From a virus: a stretch of 64,000 bases of DNA. Position 1 is the first letter of the stretch, and each line of letters starts with the position of its first letter. Where the stretch lies: positions 27,195-91,194 of the IMG/VR virus record IMGVR_UViG_3300009127_000250. One strand, given 5' to 3'. The translations under genes were made by a program, and so were the position numbers. Below, one piece after another: positions 40,959 to 50,992 of the stretch. The notes under the pieces were generated by a model. It was given only the letters and a program-made list of their open reading frames with translations, was not told the origin of the DNA and did not search any database.

Positions 40959-41620
40959 TGTCTTTATCAGCAACAGCCTTTATAGAAAAAAACAAATTAG
41001 CTTCTGAATATTCATGGATAGTTCTTTTAAAGGTCACTTTTCCTGATTCTACGATTATCAGGATTTGCAAGAATGTTGAGGATATAACATGGCCTGTAAC
41101 TGCCGGAGATATCTGGACAGCTTTCCCGTTTGAATTGGATGAAATTGGAGATTCAAAAAAAGGCGAAGTTCCACAGGTGGTCGTTCGAATAGGAAACGCT
41201 ACCAGGGCAATACAGGTATATATGGAAGCCTACGACGGCCTGGTTGAATCCGAAGTGGATATCATGGTTGTTCATGCCAAAAACGTCACTTCGGCCACAT
41301 TGGGAGCAGGCGCAAATAATAGTAATCCTGAAATTGAGCTTAATTATCGCATTGTCGGATCGCATGCTGACAATATGTGGGCAAGCTTTGTGCTTGGGGC
41401 TTCAAGTCCGTACAATTTGCGATTTCCAAGGGGCAGGGTGCTTAGGAATTTTTGCAGATACTACGATTTTAAAGGCGGGCGCTGCGGGTATGACGGTGCA
41501 GACACTTCCTGCGAACGAACGCTGGCAGCTTGCAGATTAAAAATCAACTTGGATTCAAGTAGTAATGAAGCAAGATTCGGTGGATCCCCGGGCGTTGGAA
41601 CAAAAGGTATCTATGTTTAA
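40958..41620 (+). CDS. Tail tip protein, lambda gpL-like, with Cys cluster
   Basis: 220 residues from ATG 40958. The body is strand-rich (IIRICKNVEDITWPVTAGD, AYDGLVESEVDIMVVHA). The C-terminus has four Cys in FCRYYDFKGGRCGYDG ... DTSCERTLAACR, the place where lambda gpL binds an iron-sulfur cluster. A further Cys lies upstream. It joins the tube to the host-specificity protein. Confidence 0.82.
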   Translation: MSLSATAFIEKNKLASEYSWIVLLKVTFPDSTIIRICKNVEDITWPVTAGDIWTAFPFELDEIGDSKKGEVPQVVVRIGNATRAIQVYMEAYDGLVESEVDIMVVHAKNVTSATLGAGANNSNPEIELNYRIVGSHADNMWASFVLGASSPYNLRFPRGRVLRNFCRYYDFKGGRCGYDGADTSCERTLAACRLKINLDSSSNEARFGGSPGVGTKGIYV

Positions 41621-41999
41621 CGATTTAATTGGCATACCGTTTGTAAAAGGCGAAACAGATTGCTGGTGGCTTGTTAGGCAAGGATTTAAAAAATTCGGAA
41701 TTGAAGTCCCGAATTATGACATTGTCAGAGAAGCCATCGAACAAGTGAATTACGATCTTAAATTAACCGAACATATTGCCATGTCTTTCAGGTTTCAATG
41801 GGAATATTTAGAAGAACCCAAAATTCCATGTTTGGTTTTTATGAGTATGCACGTACCGGATACATTAAGTCATTTTGCTTTATATATCGGCAATAACGAA
41901 ATTCTTCACACATTGAAGGGTAAAAATTCCTGTCGGCAAAAATTAGATCATCCGTATCTAAAAAACAGACAGAAGGTTTTTTATAAATATGTTGGATAG
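41613..41999 (+). CDS. NlpC/P60 peptidase, lambda gpK-like
   Basis: 128 residues from ATG 41613 (an earlier ATG at 41565 exists but overlaps gpL more). Motifs are GETDCWWLVRQGF with the catalytic Cys and SHFALYIGNNEILHT with the His. Such tail-tip enzymes cut cell-wall peptides during DNA entry. Lambda K has an extra N-terminal JAB domain, which is absent here. AAAAGG is upstream. Confidence 0.82.
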   Translation: MFNDLIGIPFVKGETDCWWLVRQGFKKFGIEVPNYDIVREAIEQVNYDLKLTEHIAMSFRFQWEYLEEPKIPCLVFMSMHVPDTLSHFALYIGNNEILHTLKGKNSCRQKLDHPYLKNRQKVFYKYVG

Positions 42000-44900
42000 A
42001 AGTCAAATATTAATAACCGCCATTACGAACCATCTGGATCCACTGAACAACCGGATCGTCAGGCGTATTGATTGGGAAGACGGCAAGGCTGTATTTGAAT
42101 ACATGCGGGACATCTATCCAACCATGCCCGAAGATGTCAATGTGGTGAGTTCTGTCAACGGCGGCCCGGTCAGAGATATTCACACTTTTGCTCCTCATAT
42201 CGATGATAATCTTGTTTTCTGCTTAGTCCCTCAAGGCGATGGTGATACTACAAGCATCCTCGCTGTAGTGGCAATGATCGCAGTTATGGTTGTTGCACCA
42301 TATATTGCTGCTGGTTTAGCGAATATGTACGGCGGTGGAACATTTATGGCAGGAGCTGCTGGCGACTATTCGGCAGGAGCAATCTTAGGAAGTCAAGTTG
42401 CTGGATCTTTGTTGACAGTAGGCGTAGCTATGGGCGGGGCTATGATCGTAAACGCCATGCTGCCGAGGTCAAGCGCCGATACTTCTGTAGGTGGAAATCC
42501 GGCTGACGAATCCGCAACTTACGGATGGTCTACACAGGGCAATACTGCTTTAGAAGGTAAAACATGGCCTGTACTGTACGGCACTATGAGGGTTTTTCCT
42601 TATTTGATCGGCAGATACATTTCAAGTTCCGATAATAAGCAATATTTGAATATGCTGTTCGGCGTTGCCGATCACGCTGTGGATTCAATCGGTGACATAG
42701 AGATCAACGAAAATGCTTCAAGTCAATACACAGATATAAATATAGATACGTCTAAAAAAGGTTCACTCAGCCAGACCCCGATTGCAAATTTCAACGATAC
42801 TTACACTGAAAGCTCTGTATGGCAGCCATTGGCATACGGCAGTTGGAAACAGGACACTGCCACGGGCAATGCTACGCAAGGGCTTGTTGTTGGGATCACC
42901 CTGCCCAACGGTCTGTGTTATTTTGCAGACAACGGATCGTTATCTAACGCATCGGTCAGTGTTCAAATCCAGTATCGCCCAACAAGCGGCGGTGCATGGA
43001 CAAATATTGCAACAGACACGATCACCGACAAGACTCAAAAAGCTATCCGGAAAGAATATCGTGTAGATAATTTAACTGCCGATGAATATGAAATTCAAGC
43101 TTGCCTTACGGCTGATCCGCCATCGACCAATCGATATTCAAATACTATATATCTTGATTACGTCCAATCAGTTATTTATGACGATTTTGCATATCCTGGC
43201 GCCTCACTTCTTGGAGTGGAAGCCTTGGCCACAGATCAACTGTCTGGTTCAATGCCAAGGATTTCGTGCCTTGTTACCCGTAACAATGTAGATGTTTACG
43301 TTCCTGGAACTGGCTGGACAACCAAGCCATCTAACAATCCAGCCTGGGCCTGTTATGATATGCACGTTAATGCAGAATACGGCGCAGCCATTCCGTATTC
43401 CAGAATGAATTACTCAGAGTTTAGTGATTGGGCTGATTTTTGCACAACCAATAATTATACCGTCAATATGTATTTTGACACGGCTATGTCGTTCTCTCAG
43501 GCTGTGAATATTCTCAGCACGATGGGACGCGGCACTGTTGTTCAAAAAGGTACAAAGTTCGGTGTTGTTATCGACAAGGCCGACGATCCTGTCCAGATGT
43601 TCGGAATGGGTAATATCGTTACCAATTCTTATAAAGAAACATTCTTAGACACTAAAGACAGGGCAAACTGTATAGAAATTACCTATTTCGATGCTGCTAA
43701 AAATTATACTCGGCAGACCTTTGAGCTTCGGTCAAGTTCTTTTGATACGGATGCTGATATAACTGAAAATAAAATATCCATTGTTTTATATGCCTGCACA
43801 TCCAAAACGCTCGCACTTAAACATGCTAAATTTTTACTTAATTGTAATGAATATCTTACCAGGACAATTTCATTTGAAGTCGGGGTCGATGCTTTAGCTT
43901 CCAATGTCGGTGATGTTATTTATTTTTCACACGATGTTCCACAATGGGGGTATTCAGGCAGAATAACAGGAGCAACATCTACAACTGTTAATCTTGACAG
44001 ATTTGTTACGCTTGAATCAGGCACGTCATACCAGGTCGTTGTGCGTCACTATGACGACGACGATCTTGAATTTGCGAGCATTTCTTTTACTGCACCTGAT
44101 TGGGTCACAGCTACGGCATATAAAGAAGGTGAGAGCGTCAAGAACGGCGGGAATAGCTATACTTCCAAGTCAGATCATACATCTGCGGCTTCTTCTGAGC
44201 CCGGCGTCGGTGGAAGCTGGACGACATACTGGACGCTTGATAACACCGAAATTACAATCAAGGATTTAACTCTTAGCGGAGTATGGAGCCAAACACCACA
44301 AGCTGACGATATTTATTCGTTCGGAGTAACAAATTCGGTTGTCAAAGAATTTAGGATCATTGGTATCACTCGCACCCAAGATCAAAACAGAAAAATCATG
44401 GCTCTTGAATATGACGCCAATGTTTACAGTGATACTGCAACAATCGAAGACTATGAAACTGATTATGATCTGCCATTCGTAACGGATTTGAGGGTTCAGG
44501 AGATTTGGGCAGTGGAAGGCGATCTTCCGACCACATTCGTTAATCTGTCATGGCGGGGCTTTGGGGTTCATACTATATATCAAAAAGAATCAACCGAAGA
44601 TATATGGCGAGCTATCGATACGATTACAGGCAAGAATGATTATGATGTTTATAATCTTGAACCTGGAAAGACATATTATTTTGCAGTTTCGTCAACAAGC
44701 AATTGGGAAGACGGCGAATCAGACAGCATTACATTCGATGGGCCTGCCGGAACAGTTCCCTCTGTCCAGAATATTACCCATTCCGAAGAAGTCTATGCCT
44801 ATCGTGAAAGAAGTTTTACACGCTGGAAAGTGAAATTCGACCCACCAACCTACGGCGATTATTTCTTTTGGTCACATGCCGAGATCTGGCAAATGATTAT

Positions 44901-46758
44901 CGACATGAATACCATCGCCAACGATGAAACGAGCAATGCGAACCATGGAACGATCGAAGGATCCCCGACTATTGAGGACGGTGTCTGGGGTGTCTGGGGC
45001 AAATGTCTTGAATTTAACGGCACGACTCAACGGGTGGACTGTGGCGATGGCGGCACAACCGATCTGGCCGATCTTGGCAATGGTGATTTTTCGATCAGTT
45101 TTTGGATGGACAGCACATCGATACAGAGTGATGGCTGTATGTTTTCCAAGTATGTCGGTGTCAACGATCATATTTTAATCCGGTCGAACGGCACAAGCAA
45201 TGAGCTTGAAGTTGCACTGGCCGATGGAGTGAATTCAGTTGTTGGCACATTCACCGATCTGACACCATTTGATAGTAGCTGGCATCATGTTGTCGTAGTT
45301 GTAAACAGAACAGACGATAAAATTTATGCCTATATAGACAAAACGATCAGTGCTACGGAACCGGATATCAGTTCTATCGATGCAGATGCTTCGAACGCAG
45401 GCAATGTGTCCTGGGGAGCGCAGGACGACGGTTCTTCACCGTATGCCGGCAAGCTCGATGAATGTCGGATTTATAATAGGGCGCTCACGCAAGCTAATGT
45501 TGAAGCTTTATACGAACTTGAAGATCTGCAAACCGATCTGATCGGTTACTGGCCATTCAGTTTGTGGCGATTCGTTACTAAGGCCACCAAAGATTATACG
45601 TTTGATCCGGTGGAAGAAGGCACAGTCCATTATTGCAAAATACGTTCAGTTTCTTCTCACGGTGTTAAAGAAGATTTTGATGCTGCTCAAACGGTCAGCA
45701 AAACAATCATAGGAAAACTGGCCCCGCCAAGCAATCTGTCATCCATGACCGCTGTGGCTAACGGCGATAGCGTTTCAATCTATGCCGATCCGGTGACCGA
45801 CCCCGATATCGAAGGCTACGAAGTAAGACTCGGAGACGCTTGGGACGGAGCTATCTTTATCAGCCTGAATAAAAACTGTTCACTTCGGTTAAACGGTGTC
45901 AGACCCGGAACGCATACATTCTGGATGTCGCCCAAAGATAACTCTGGTAATTACTCGGCCACTCCGGTCAGCGCAACTGTAACGGTATTTATTCCGCCTG
46001 GATTCAGCGAGCTTGCAACCTATGGAAGTTGGGCTTGGGACTTCAATACAGGCACTCATAGCAACACGGAACATACGACCTATGACAGCGGAGATGCTTT
46101 AAAATGTTCTCACACAGCAAGCGTTTTAACCGGAACGTTCACAAGTCCGGTGCATGATCTAAATGCCATCAAAAAAGTCAGAATTTGGGGTGATTTCAGG
46201 ACCGCCTTTGTGTCAACCGACACGACCTGGGACGGCGTAGCTCCGGTAGACGTAGATGAAACAATCGATAATGCCGCAGCCGTTGACAAGGGAGGCGGTA
46301 AGGTCGGCATTCCAATCACAGATCATAATTTTTCTGCAACCGATGGAATAATGCTGTCCGGCACAACAAATTATGATGGAGAAAACACGGTAGATTCTGA
46401 AACGGCCAATGAGGTTGTTATAACGGCAACCTATGTGGCGGAAACATTCGCCGGAACAGAAAGAGCATTTTCTTCGGAAGACGGTGCAACTTGGGACGAC
46501 CTTTTAGCATCGGTTAAAACCTGGAATCAGATTTTTGAACCGGAAGAAGCCGGCCAGGTCAAAGCAACGTTGTATTACAGTGAATCAAGCAGTACGCCGG
46601 GAGTTGGAACTTGGGGATCGGTGGATTTCTTTGAAATTCTGTGCGCTGAAGTTTCGGCCCGGTACGTGTATGTCGAAGTTGAAATTACAGATCCAACGGT
46701 AGATACGAATATATATTTAAAAGAATTAAACATGAAAGCTTACGAAGGCCCGCAATAG
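41989..46758 (+). CDS. Tail tip / host specificity protein, lambda gpJ-like
   Basis: 1589 residues. The N-terminus begins like lambda-type central tail proteins, with a hydrophobic Gly/Ala-rich segment at about 85-160 (AVVAMIAVMVVAPYIAAGLA) as in gpI, then a J-like body (GKTWPVLYGTMRVFPYLIGR, WACYDMHVNAEYGAAIPYS). Fibronectin-type strands follow from about 830 on. A LamG/concanavalin-like domain at about 960-1185 (LEFNGTTQRVDCGDGG ... SWHHVVVVVNRTDDKIYAYI) interrupts a fibronectin-type domain. The C-terminal part is likely receptor-binding. It starts within the gpK stop region. Confidence 0.88.
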   Translation: MLDRSQILITAITNHLDPLNNRIVRRIDWEDGKAVFEYMRDIYPTMPEDVNVVSSVNGGPVRDIHTFAPHIDDNLVFCLVPQGDGDTTSILAVVAMIAVMVVAPYIAAGLANMYGGGTFMAGAAGDYSAGAILGSQVAGSLLTVGVAMGGAMIVNAMLPRSSADTSVGGNPADESATYGWSTQGNTALEGKTWPVLYGTMRVFPYLIGRYISSSDNKQYLNMLFGVADHAVDSIGDIEINENASSQYTDINIDTSKKGSLSQTPIANFNDTYTESSVWQPLAYGSWKQDTATGNATQGLVVGITLPNGLCYFADNGSLSNASVSVQIQYRPTSGGAWTNIATDTITDKTQKAIRKEYRVDNLTADEYEIQACLTADPPSTNRYSNTIYLDYVQSVIYDDFAYPGASLLGVEALATDQLSGSMPRISCLVTRNNVDVYVPGTGWTTKPSNNPAWACYDMHVNAEYGAAIPYSRMNYSEFSDWADFCTTNNYTVNMYFDTAMSFSQAVNILSTMGRGTVVQKGTKFGVVIDKADDPVQMFGMGNIVTNSYKETFLDTKDRANCIEITYFDAAKNYTRQTFELRSSSFDTDADITENKISIVLYACTSKTLALKHAKFLLNCNEYLTRTISFEVGVDALASNVGDVIYFSHDVPQWGYSGRITGATSTTVNLDRFVTLESGTSYQVVVRHYDDDDLEFASISFTAPDWVTATAYKEGESVKNGGNSYTSKSDHTSAASSEPGVGGSWTTYWTLDNTEITIKDLTLSGVWSQTPQADDIYSFGVTNSVVKEFRIIGITRTQDQNRKIMALEYDANVYSDTATIEDYETDYDLPFVTDLRVQEIWAVEGDLPTTFVNLSWRGFGVHTIYQKESTEDIWRAIDTITGKNDYDVYNLEPGKTYYFAVSSTSNWEDGESDSITFDGPAGTVPSVQNITHSEEVYAYRERSFTRWKVKFDPPTYGDYFFWSHAEIWQMIIDMNTIANDETSNANHGTIEGSPTIEDGVWGVWGKCLEFNGTTQRVDCGDGGTTDLADLGNGDFSISFWMDSTSIQSDGCMFSKYVGVNDHILIRSNGTSNELEVALADGVNSVVGTFTDLTPFDSSWHHVVVVVNRTDDKIYAYIDKTISATEPDISSIDADASNAGNVSWGAQDDGSSPYAGKLDECRIYNRALTQANVEALYELEDLQTDLIGYWPFSLWRFVTKATKDYTFDPVEEGTVHYCKIRSVSSHGVKEDFDAAQTVSKTIIGKLAPPSNLSSMTAVANGDSVSIYADPVTDPDIEGYEVRLGDAWDGAIFISLNKNCSLRLNGVRPGTHTFWMSPKDNSGNYSATPVSATVTVFIPPGFSELATYGSWAWDFNTGTHSNTEHTTYDSGDALKCSHTASVLTGTFTSPVHDLNAIKKVRIWGDFRTAFVSTDTTWDGVAPVDVDETIDNAAAVDKGGGKVGIPITDHNFSATDGIMLSGTTNYDGENTVDSETANEVVITATYVAETFAGTERAFSSEDGATWDDLLASVKTWNQIFEPEEAGQVKATLYYSESSSTPGVGTWGSVDFFEILCAEVSARYVYVEVEITDPTVDTNIYLKELNMKAYEGPQ

Positions 46759-46768
46759 GAAATAGGTT

Positions 46769-48001
46769 ATGCCTAATTGGGTAGATGATATTTTTGCTGG
46801 AGGTCATGTAGCACAGACCGATATGCAGAATTTTGAGAATAATCTTGGTTTGTTAAAGAACTGTTTTGCCGGTACATCTGCACCGACCGTTGGTGTAGCC
46901 GACGGTATGTGGTGGTTGGACACAACCAATAGGCTTTTGAAGTATAGGGAAAATTCGGGATGGGTAAGCATTTGGGATTTTGTTGCCGGCGGGCCGGTTG
47001 GCGGTGCTGGCGTACCGACTTCACGGTTAATTTCGGCTGGAGCGGGTATGTCCGGCGGTGGCGATTTATCGGCTGACAGAACGCTCACCCATGCCGCCCA
47101 TACTGGAGACGTTACAGGAGCCGCAGCTTTGGCCATTGCTTCCGGTGCGGTTGACCAAGATGCCATCGGGCCTAATGCCGTCGGTAGAGGTGAACTAAAA
47201 ACGACAATGCAAAGCATTAATAGAACAGCCACAGGTTTTCAAAGAACATCTTGCACAGGCGCAGGGTACTGTTTCGCTCACATGACACAATGGAGCCATG
47301 CGGGGGGGAATTGTGAAGGTGGCGTACTTTGGGGATGGCATGGAGGTTTAGATACATGGGGTAAGGCTTCAATAAAAACAAGTTTATCAAATGGTGCTTG
47401 GATAACATTGCGTAATGGAAACGGATCTTATTTAAACGTATATGTCGATGTTTATTATGTTCAATCTTCGGGAGAACTTCATTGGGTATGGATATTAATG
47501 CAAAATGGAGAAATTGCGGGAATGTCCGCAGCACCAGATCATCCGGCATATGGCACCGGTGTAATGGAAACACCTTTTAGTCCGGAAGATTATGATGTGT
47601 CAAAAGGAGATGAAATTGTACTGATAAACCCAACACTCAAACAGGTAGCACAAGTCAATGCTCGATGCCTTCCGAAAGAAGGCGGTGGTTTTTTGACAAT
47701 AGCAGACATAGAAGCAGGTGCTAAGCGTGACTACCTTAAACAAAAAAGACCCTGGACAGATGCCTTTCTTGAGCTTTTTGAAATTCAGGAATCAAAACAA
47801 GCTGATTGGCCAGACATTCCTGTCACTGTTGCACTTCCCGACGTTTACGAAGGCCAAATTATTTCAGATTGGCGAATGATGCCACAAAAGAAATATGACG
47901 AGGATGGAAATTTAGTATCTGTTATAATTGAACCGATTAAACGGGTAATAGCAAGACCGGACTTTGTTACGCCTTTAACAATAAAAGAAAGGGTTATTTA
48001 A
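46769..48001 (+). CDS. Tail fibre protein 1
   Basis: 410 residues. Residues 1-70 are nearly identical to the start of the next gene (PNWVDDIFAGGHVAQTDMQN ... GMWWLDTTNRLLKYREN). GAGMSGGGDLSADRTLTHA near 92-110 is a typical fibre repeat motif. A distal strand domain (about 150-270) and a helical end (KERVI) follow, including a proline-rich chaperone-like tail. Attaches to the tail tip and may bind host receptors. Confidence 0.8.
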   Translation: MPNWVDDIFAGGHVAQTDMQNFENNLGLLKNCFAGTSAPTVGVADGMWWLDTTNRLLKYRENSGWVSIWDFVAGGPVGGAGVPTSRLISAGAGMSGGGDLSADRTLTHAAHTGDVTGAAALAIASGAVDQDAIGPNAVGRGELKTTMQSINRTATGFQRTSCTGAGYCFAHMTQWSHAGGNCEGGVLWGWHGGLDTWGKASIKTSLSNGAWITLRNGNGSYLNVYVDVYYVQSSGELHWVWILMQNGEIAGMSAAPDHPAYGTGVMETPFSPEDYDVSKGDEIVLINPTLKQVAQVNARCLPKEGGGFLTIADIEAGAKRDYLKQKRPWTDAFLELFEIQESKQADWPDIPVTVALPDVYEGQIISDWRMMPQKKYDEDGNLVSVIIEPIKRVIARPDFVTPLTIKERVI

Positions 48002-48011
48002 GGAGTAAGTT

Positions 48012-48749
48012 ATGCCTGATTGGGTAGACGATATTTTTGCTGGAGGTCACGTAGCACAGACTGACATGCAGGCCATTGAAAACAATTTTGGATTGTTGAA
48101 GATTTCTTTTGCCGGCGCTTCTGCACCAACGGTCAACGTAGCTGACGGTATGTGGTGGCTGGATACAGGTAATAGAATCTTGAAGTATCGGGAAAACGGT
48201 TTGTGGGTTAACATTTATGATTTTGCCAATTCCCGCGTTCTTGCTTCCCTCGATTGCAGCCGGAGTGTTTTAGCTGGAACCGGCATGTCGGGCGGGGGAG
48301 TATTAAGTGCTGATCGAACAATCAGCCACGGCAGTTCACAGGTCTGTACGCTTGATACCATTCCTGCCGATTTAATTACATTAGCAAATATGCAACATGG
48401 TTCTATCCCTCTGCCGTTTATAGACTCCGAAAAAGGTACAGAACTTTCTACAAATAGCAGCTCTTATGTTTCTGTATTTACGTCAAGGTTTTATGTGCCT
48501 ACTGATGCAACGGTTATTTATGGCTACGCACGGATGAGAGGGCAAAGCAGTGTAACCGTTTCTTGCCGATTAGTTATCAGTGCAACCGGCGCTGCTGGAT
48601 CAACTTCCAGTACGAGTTATACATGGATACCAATCGGAGCATGTGATGTCAGTAGTGTGTCGGGATGGCAAACTTTACAAATACAATTGAAAGTAACCAA
48701 TGTGGCTTATACTGGTTATCTTCAAGGTTATTCATTCTATTGGGCGTAA
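48012..48749 (+). CDS. Tail fibre protein 2 (tandem paralogue)
   Basis: 245 residues. Shares the first 70 residues and GTGMSGGGVLSADRTISHG with fibre 1 but has a different, shorter distal domain (YTWIPIGACDVSSVSGWQT). Such a tandem pair with conserved base and divergent tip can provide two receptor specificities. AAGGAG precedes ATG 48012. Confidence 0.78.
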   Translation: MPDWVDDIFAGGHVAQTDMQAIENNFGLLKISFAGASAPTVNVADGMWWLDTGNRILKYRENGLWVNIYDFANSRVLASLDCSRSVLAGTGMSGGGVLSADRTISHGSSQVCTLDTIPADLITLANMQHGSIPLPFIDSEKGTELSTNSSSYVSVFTSRFYVPTDATVIYGYARMRGQSSVTVSCRLVISATGAAGSTSSTSYTWIPIGACDVSSVSGWQTLQIQLKVTNVAYTGYLQGYSFYWA

Positions 48750-48750
48750 A

Positions 48751-48963
48751 ATGTTTAAAGAATTAGCTGATTTAATAGGTTTCGGCCGGAAAATTTATGC
48801 TCACGGCAAATGGTGGACACGTCTGCAAGAGCTTCAACACGGCGTACTGTTAGTAACAAAGTCGCCAGATGAACTTCCCTGCCGTGTGTATATCGTTCGG
48901 CCTACTGACGAAGACAAACGGCACGAAATTTTATTCAGGAATTTTAAAGAAAAGAAGTCTTGA
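48751..48963 (+). CDS. Small hypothetical protein after the fibres
   Basis: 70 residues from ATG 48751. Tail-tip like strands (ELQHGVLLVTKSPDELPCRV) suggest a small mixed fold. It starts one base after fibre 2. Its stop TGA overlaps the -35 box of the lysis promoter. Confidence 0.55.
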   Translation: MFKELADLIGFGRKIYAHGKWWTRLQELQHGVLLVTKSPDELPCRVYIVRPTDEDKRHEILFRNFKEKKS

Positions 48964-49002
48964 CAGGCTTTTTATTTTCGATACAATCTTACTATTAGTA
49001 AG
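48960..49002 (+). promoter_or_regulatory. Sigma-70-like promoter plus palindrome (copy 6) ahead of the lysis genes
   Basis: TTGACA (48960-48965), 16-base spacer, TACAAT (48982-48987), then CTTACTATTAGTAAG (48988-49002) directly downstream over the probable +1. A protein bound to the palindrome would block initiation. Confidence 0.75.
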
Positions 49003-49052
49003 TAAAATTATTTAATCACCATAATTTTATTACAATAGGCAAGAAGGACAGC

Positions 49053-49493
49053 ATGATTGAATGGAACAAAATACCGGAATTTGCCCGGGAAGAATTTGAC
49101 GATCCGAATCACCCTGGATCCGGTGATTTAATTGATCCAGTGTTATTCAGTAAAATATTAACTATGCGTAGATATACCGGATGGCCGACCGTAATACATG
49201 GGATCGTCGGCGGAGCGGTCGATGTGGATGGCAGGCACGGCCATGCTAAAAGCAGTCTTCATTTAAAGAAGATGGGCTGCAAGGCTGCTGATTTTCACTT
49301 TAATACCGAAGCACCGACCCGTGAGCAGTATAATATAGTCCGGCAGTTTGGGTTTTCGGGTGTTGGAATTTATTACGACTGGCATTGGTTCGGAGAACAA
49401 CTCCGAATTGGATTTCATGTGGATGATCGTCCACGGGACCGCATTCAACGTTGGACCCGCAGGGACGGAGAATATTTTTATCTGTTAAGATAG
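49053..49493 (+). CDS. Endolysin-type peptidase, M15 family
   Basis: 146 residues. The zinc-peptidase pattern is visible: SSLHLKKMGCKAADFHF (His and Asp of the SxHxxGxAxD box) and IGFHVDDRPRDR (second His). M15 enzymes cut D-Ala-containing cross-links in peptidoglycan; it is probably the endolysin that releases phage. Gene order with holin-like genes supports this. An operator-controlled promoter lies upstream. Confidence 0.85.
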   Translation: MIEWNKIPEFAREEFDDPNHPGSGDLIDPVLFSKILTMRRYTGWPTVIHGIVGGAVDVDGRHGHAKSSLHLKKMGCKAADFHFNTEAPTREQYNIVRQFGFSGVGIYYDWHWFGEQLRIGFHVDDRPRDRIQRWTRRDGEYFYLLR

Positions 49494-49504
49494 CGGAGGT
49501 TTTT

Positions 49505-50080
49505 ATGCCACTACCATTGATATTAGCACCACTTGTAACTATGCTCGCCAATAAGGGGTTAAACGCTTTGGCAAAGGCCGTTGATGGGGCAGGGGACAAG
49601 GCTCTTGAATTCGTTGAAGAAAAAACCGGCATAAAATTAACTGACAATGCGGGTTTGCCGGTACAAACGCTTTCGTCCGATCAAGTGGTTACGCTAAAGA
49701 AGCTTGAATCTGACGAAAAAGTCGAGATTCTACGGTTGTCTCTGGAAAGACAAAAAGAGGAAAACCGGCATAAAGAAGCCGTGATCGATGATAAAAAAGA
49801 TGCTCGCAGCATGTATACGTCAACCGACCACGCCCTGCAGGACGAAATCGCTAAAAAGGTGTTCAAGCAAACCACTTTTCTTGTGCCGATTTTAGTAGGG
49901 CTAAACATGGCGATGATCTTATTTGCTAAATGGAAAAACATCGATCCGGCAGTAGCGGTCGCCCTGGGAAATATATTGGGCTTTGTACTTGGCAAGCTGC
50001 TCGATGAACGCAAAACCGTCATTGAGTTTCTGTTCGGCGCGTCAATAGATAAGGTTGAGCGAGGTAAAGAAAATGGCTAA
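49505..50080 (+). CDS. Holin-like membrane protein
   Basis: 191 residues from ATG 49505 after GCGGAGG. A hydrophobic N-terminus (LPLILAPLVTMLANKGLNAL), a central charged coiled coil and two C-terminal spans (TTFLVPILVGLNMAMILFA, AVAVALGNILGFVLGKLL) fit a holin of the three-span phage type. Located between endolysin and a smaller membrane protein. Confidence 0.7.
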   Translation: MPLPLILAPLVTMLANKGLNALAKAVDGAGDKALEFVEEKTGIKLTDNAGLPVQTLSSDQVVTLKKLESDEKVEILRLSLERQKEENRHKEAVIDDKKDARSMYTSTDHALQDEIAKKVFKQTTFLVPILVGLNMAMILFAKWKNIDPAVAVALGNILGFVLGKLLDERKTVIEFLFGASIDKVERGKENG

Positions 50081-50333
50081 ACAAGTGTGCTCCCTGCATT
50101 CAGGGTTTGAAAAGTCTATCGAAACATTAGAAACAGATAGTTCAGACAATAAAACTGCTCATGAACGTATTCACCGGCGTATCGATGAACGGGTAACAAA
50201 CAAGTACTTTCTTTTGCTCGTTGTCCTTGTAATCGGTGGGCTTGGTTTTCAATGGGGAGTTTACGAAAAGATAAACAGCGTTGAAAAAAAGGTTGCTGTT
50301 ATTGAAGCAAAAATTACAAATAAAAAACGGTAA
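50073..50333 (+). CDS. Small membrane protein, XhlA-like
   Basis: 86 residues from ATG 50073, overlapping the holin stop. An N-terminal helix, one span near 44-60 (FLLLVVLVIGGLGFQWGV) and a C-terminal helix fit hemolysin XhlA-type lysis accessories. GAGG lies upstream. Confidence 0.65.
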   Translation: MAKQVCSLHSGFEKSIETLETDSSDNKTAHERIHRRIDERVTNKYFLLLVVLVIGGLGFQWGVYEKINSVEKKVAVIEAKITNKKR

Positions 50334-50456
50334 GTATGAAAATACATAAATATCTTAAAATATCCCTCACTTGTTTCATGCTTAAAAGAATTTAAGCTAA
50401 TTCCTGCCGTTAATCTCGCCCAAAATAATATTTTTCCCTTGTTTTTATCTAAAATT

Positions 50457-50471
50457 TATACTTTAAGTAAG
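50457..50471 (+). promoter_or_regulatory. CTTACTnATAGTAAG palindrome, copy 7
   Basis: TATACTTTAAGTAAG, a one-sided match, followed by ATATAAG; lies 21 bases before ATG 50492. The right arm can be read as the -10 box TAAGAT. Confidence 0.4.
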
Positions 50472-50491
50472 ATATAAGCACAGGTGGAAGT

Positions 50492-50992
50492 ATGGAAGAT
50501 ATTCGCTGTTCAGGCAGACATATTCTGATTGAAAATTTATTAGAGCAATGTGCCGATGAATGGAAAAATATGTGGCACAACGCTACGATCACAGATTGGC
50601 CTGAAATTGAGTCCGATAAAGAGTGGACATGGTTTTGGAGCTGGCTCGGGGATCAGTCTCATTTCTGGATAGACGATCTTCAAGAACTTATCAAAGAAGA
50701 TTTTGGACTTGACATGGTTCTTTATTTTTGGGGCCGGTCAAGCGCAACAGTAGCTCCGGACGGTTTTCTTAGTAAGTATTATAGAGAGCTTGGCGAAGAT
50801 ACCATTTTAGATCTGGAATATTATAGCGATCTCCAATGTCCGGACGAATATCTTGACGCTTACAATATCGCTAAAAATCACCTCGAAGCATTCCGGCTAA
50901 TCAACAAAACCGTCAAGGCCGGAGCCAGTGTGATCGCTAAGCAGTGGGAAGAAGCCAAAGAAGCTAACAAATGGGAATTTGATTGTGTATAA
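50492..50992 (+). CDS. Hypothetical acidic protein
   Basis: 166 residues, very acidic and Trp-rich (EWTWFWSWLGDQSHFWIDDL), mostly helical. CAGGTGG precedes ATG 50492. No family recognised. Such acidic proteins in phages can mimic DNA; this is only a possibility. Confidence 0.6.
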   Translation: MEDIRCSGRHILIENLLEQCADEWKNMWHNATITDWPEIESDKEWTWFWSWLGDQSHFWIDDLQELIKEDFGLDMVLYFWGRSSATVAPDGFLSKYYRELGEDTILDLEYYSDLQCPDEYLDAYNIAKNHLEAFRLINKTVKAGASVIAKQWEEAKEANKWEFDCV

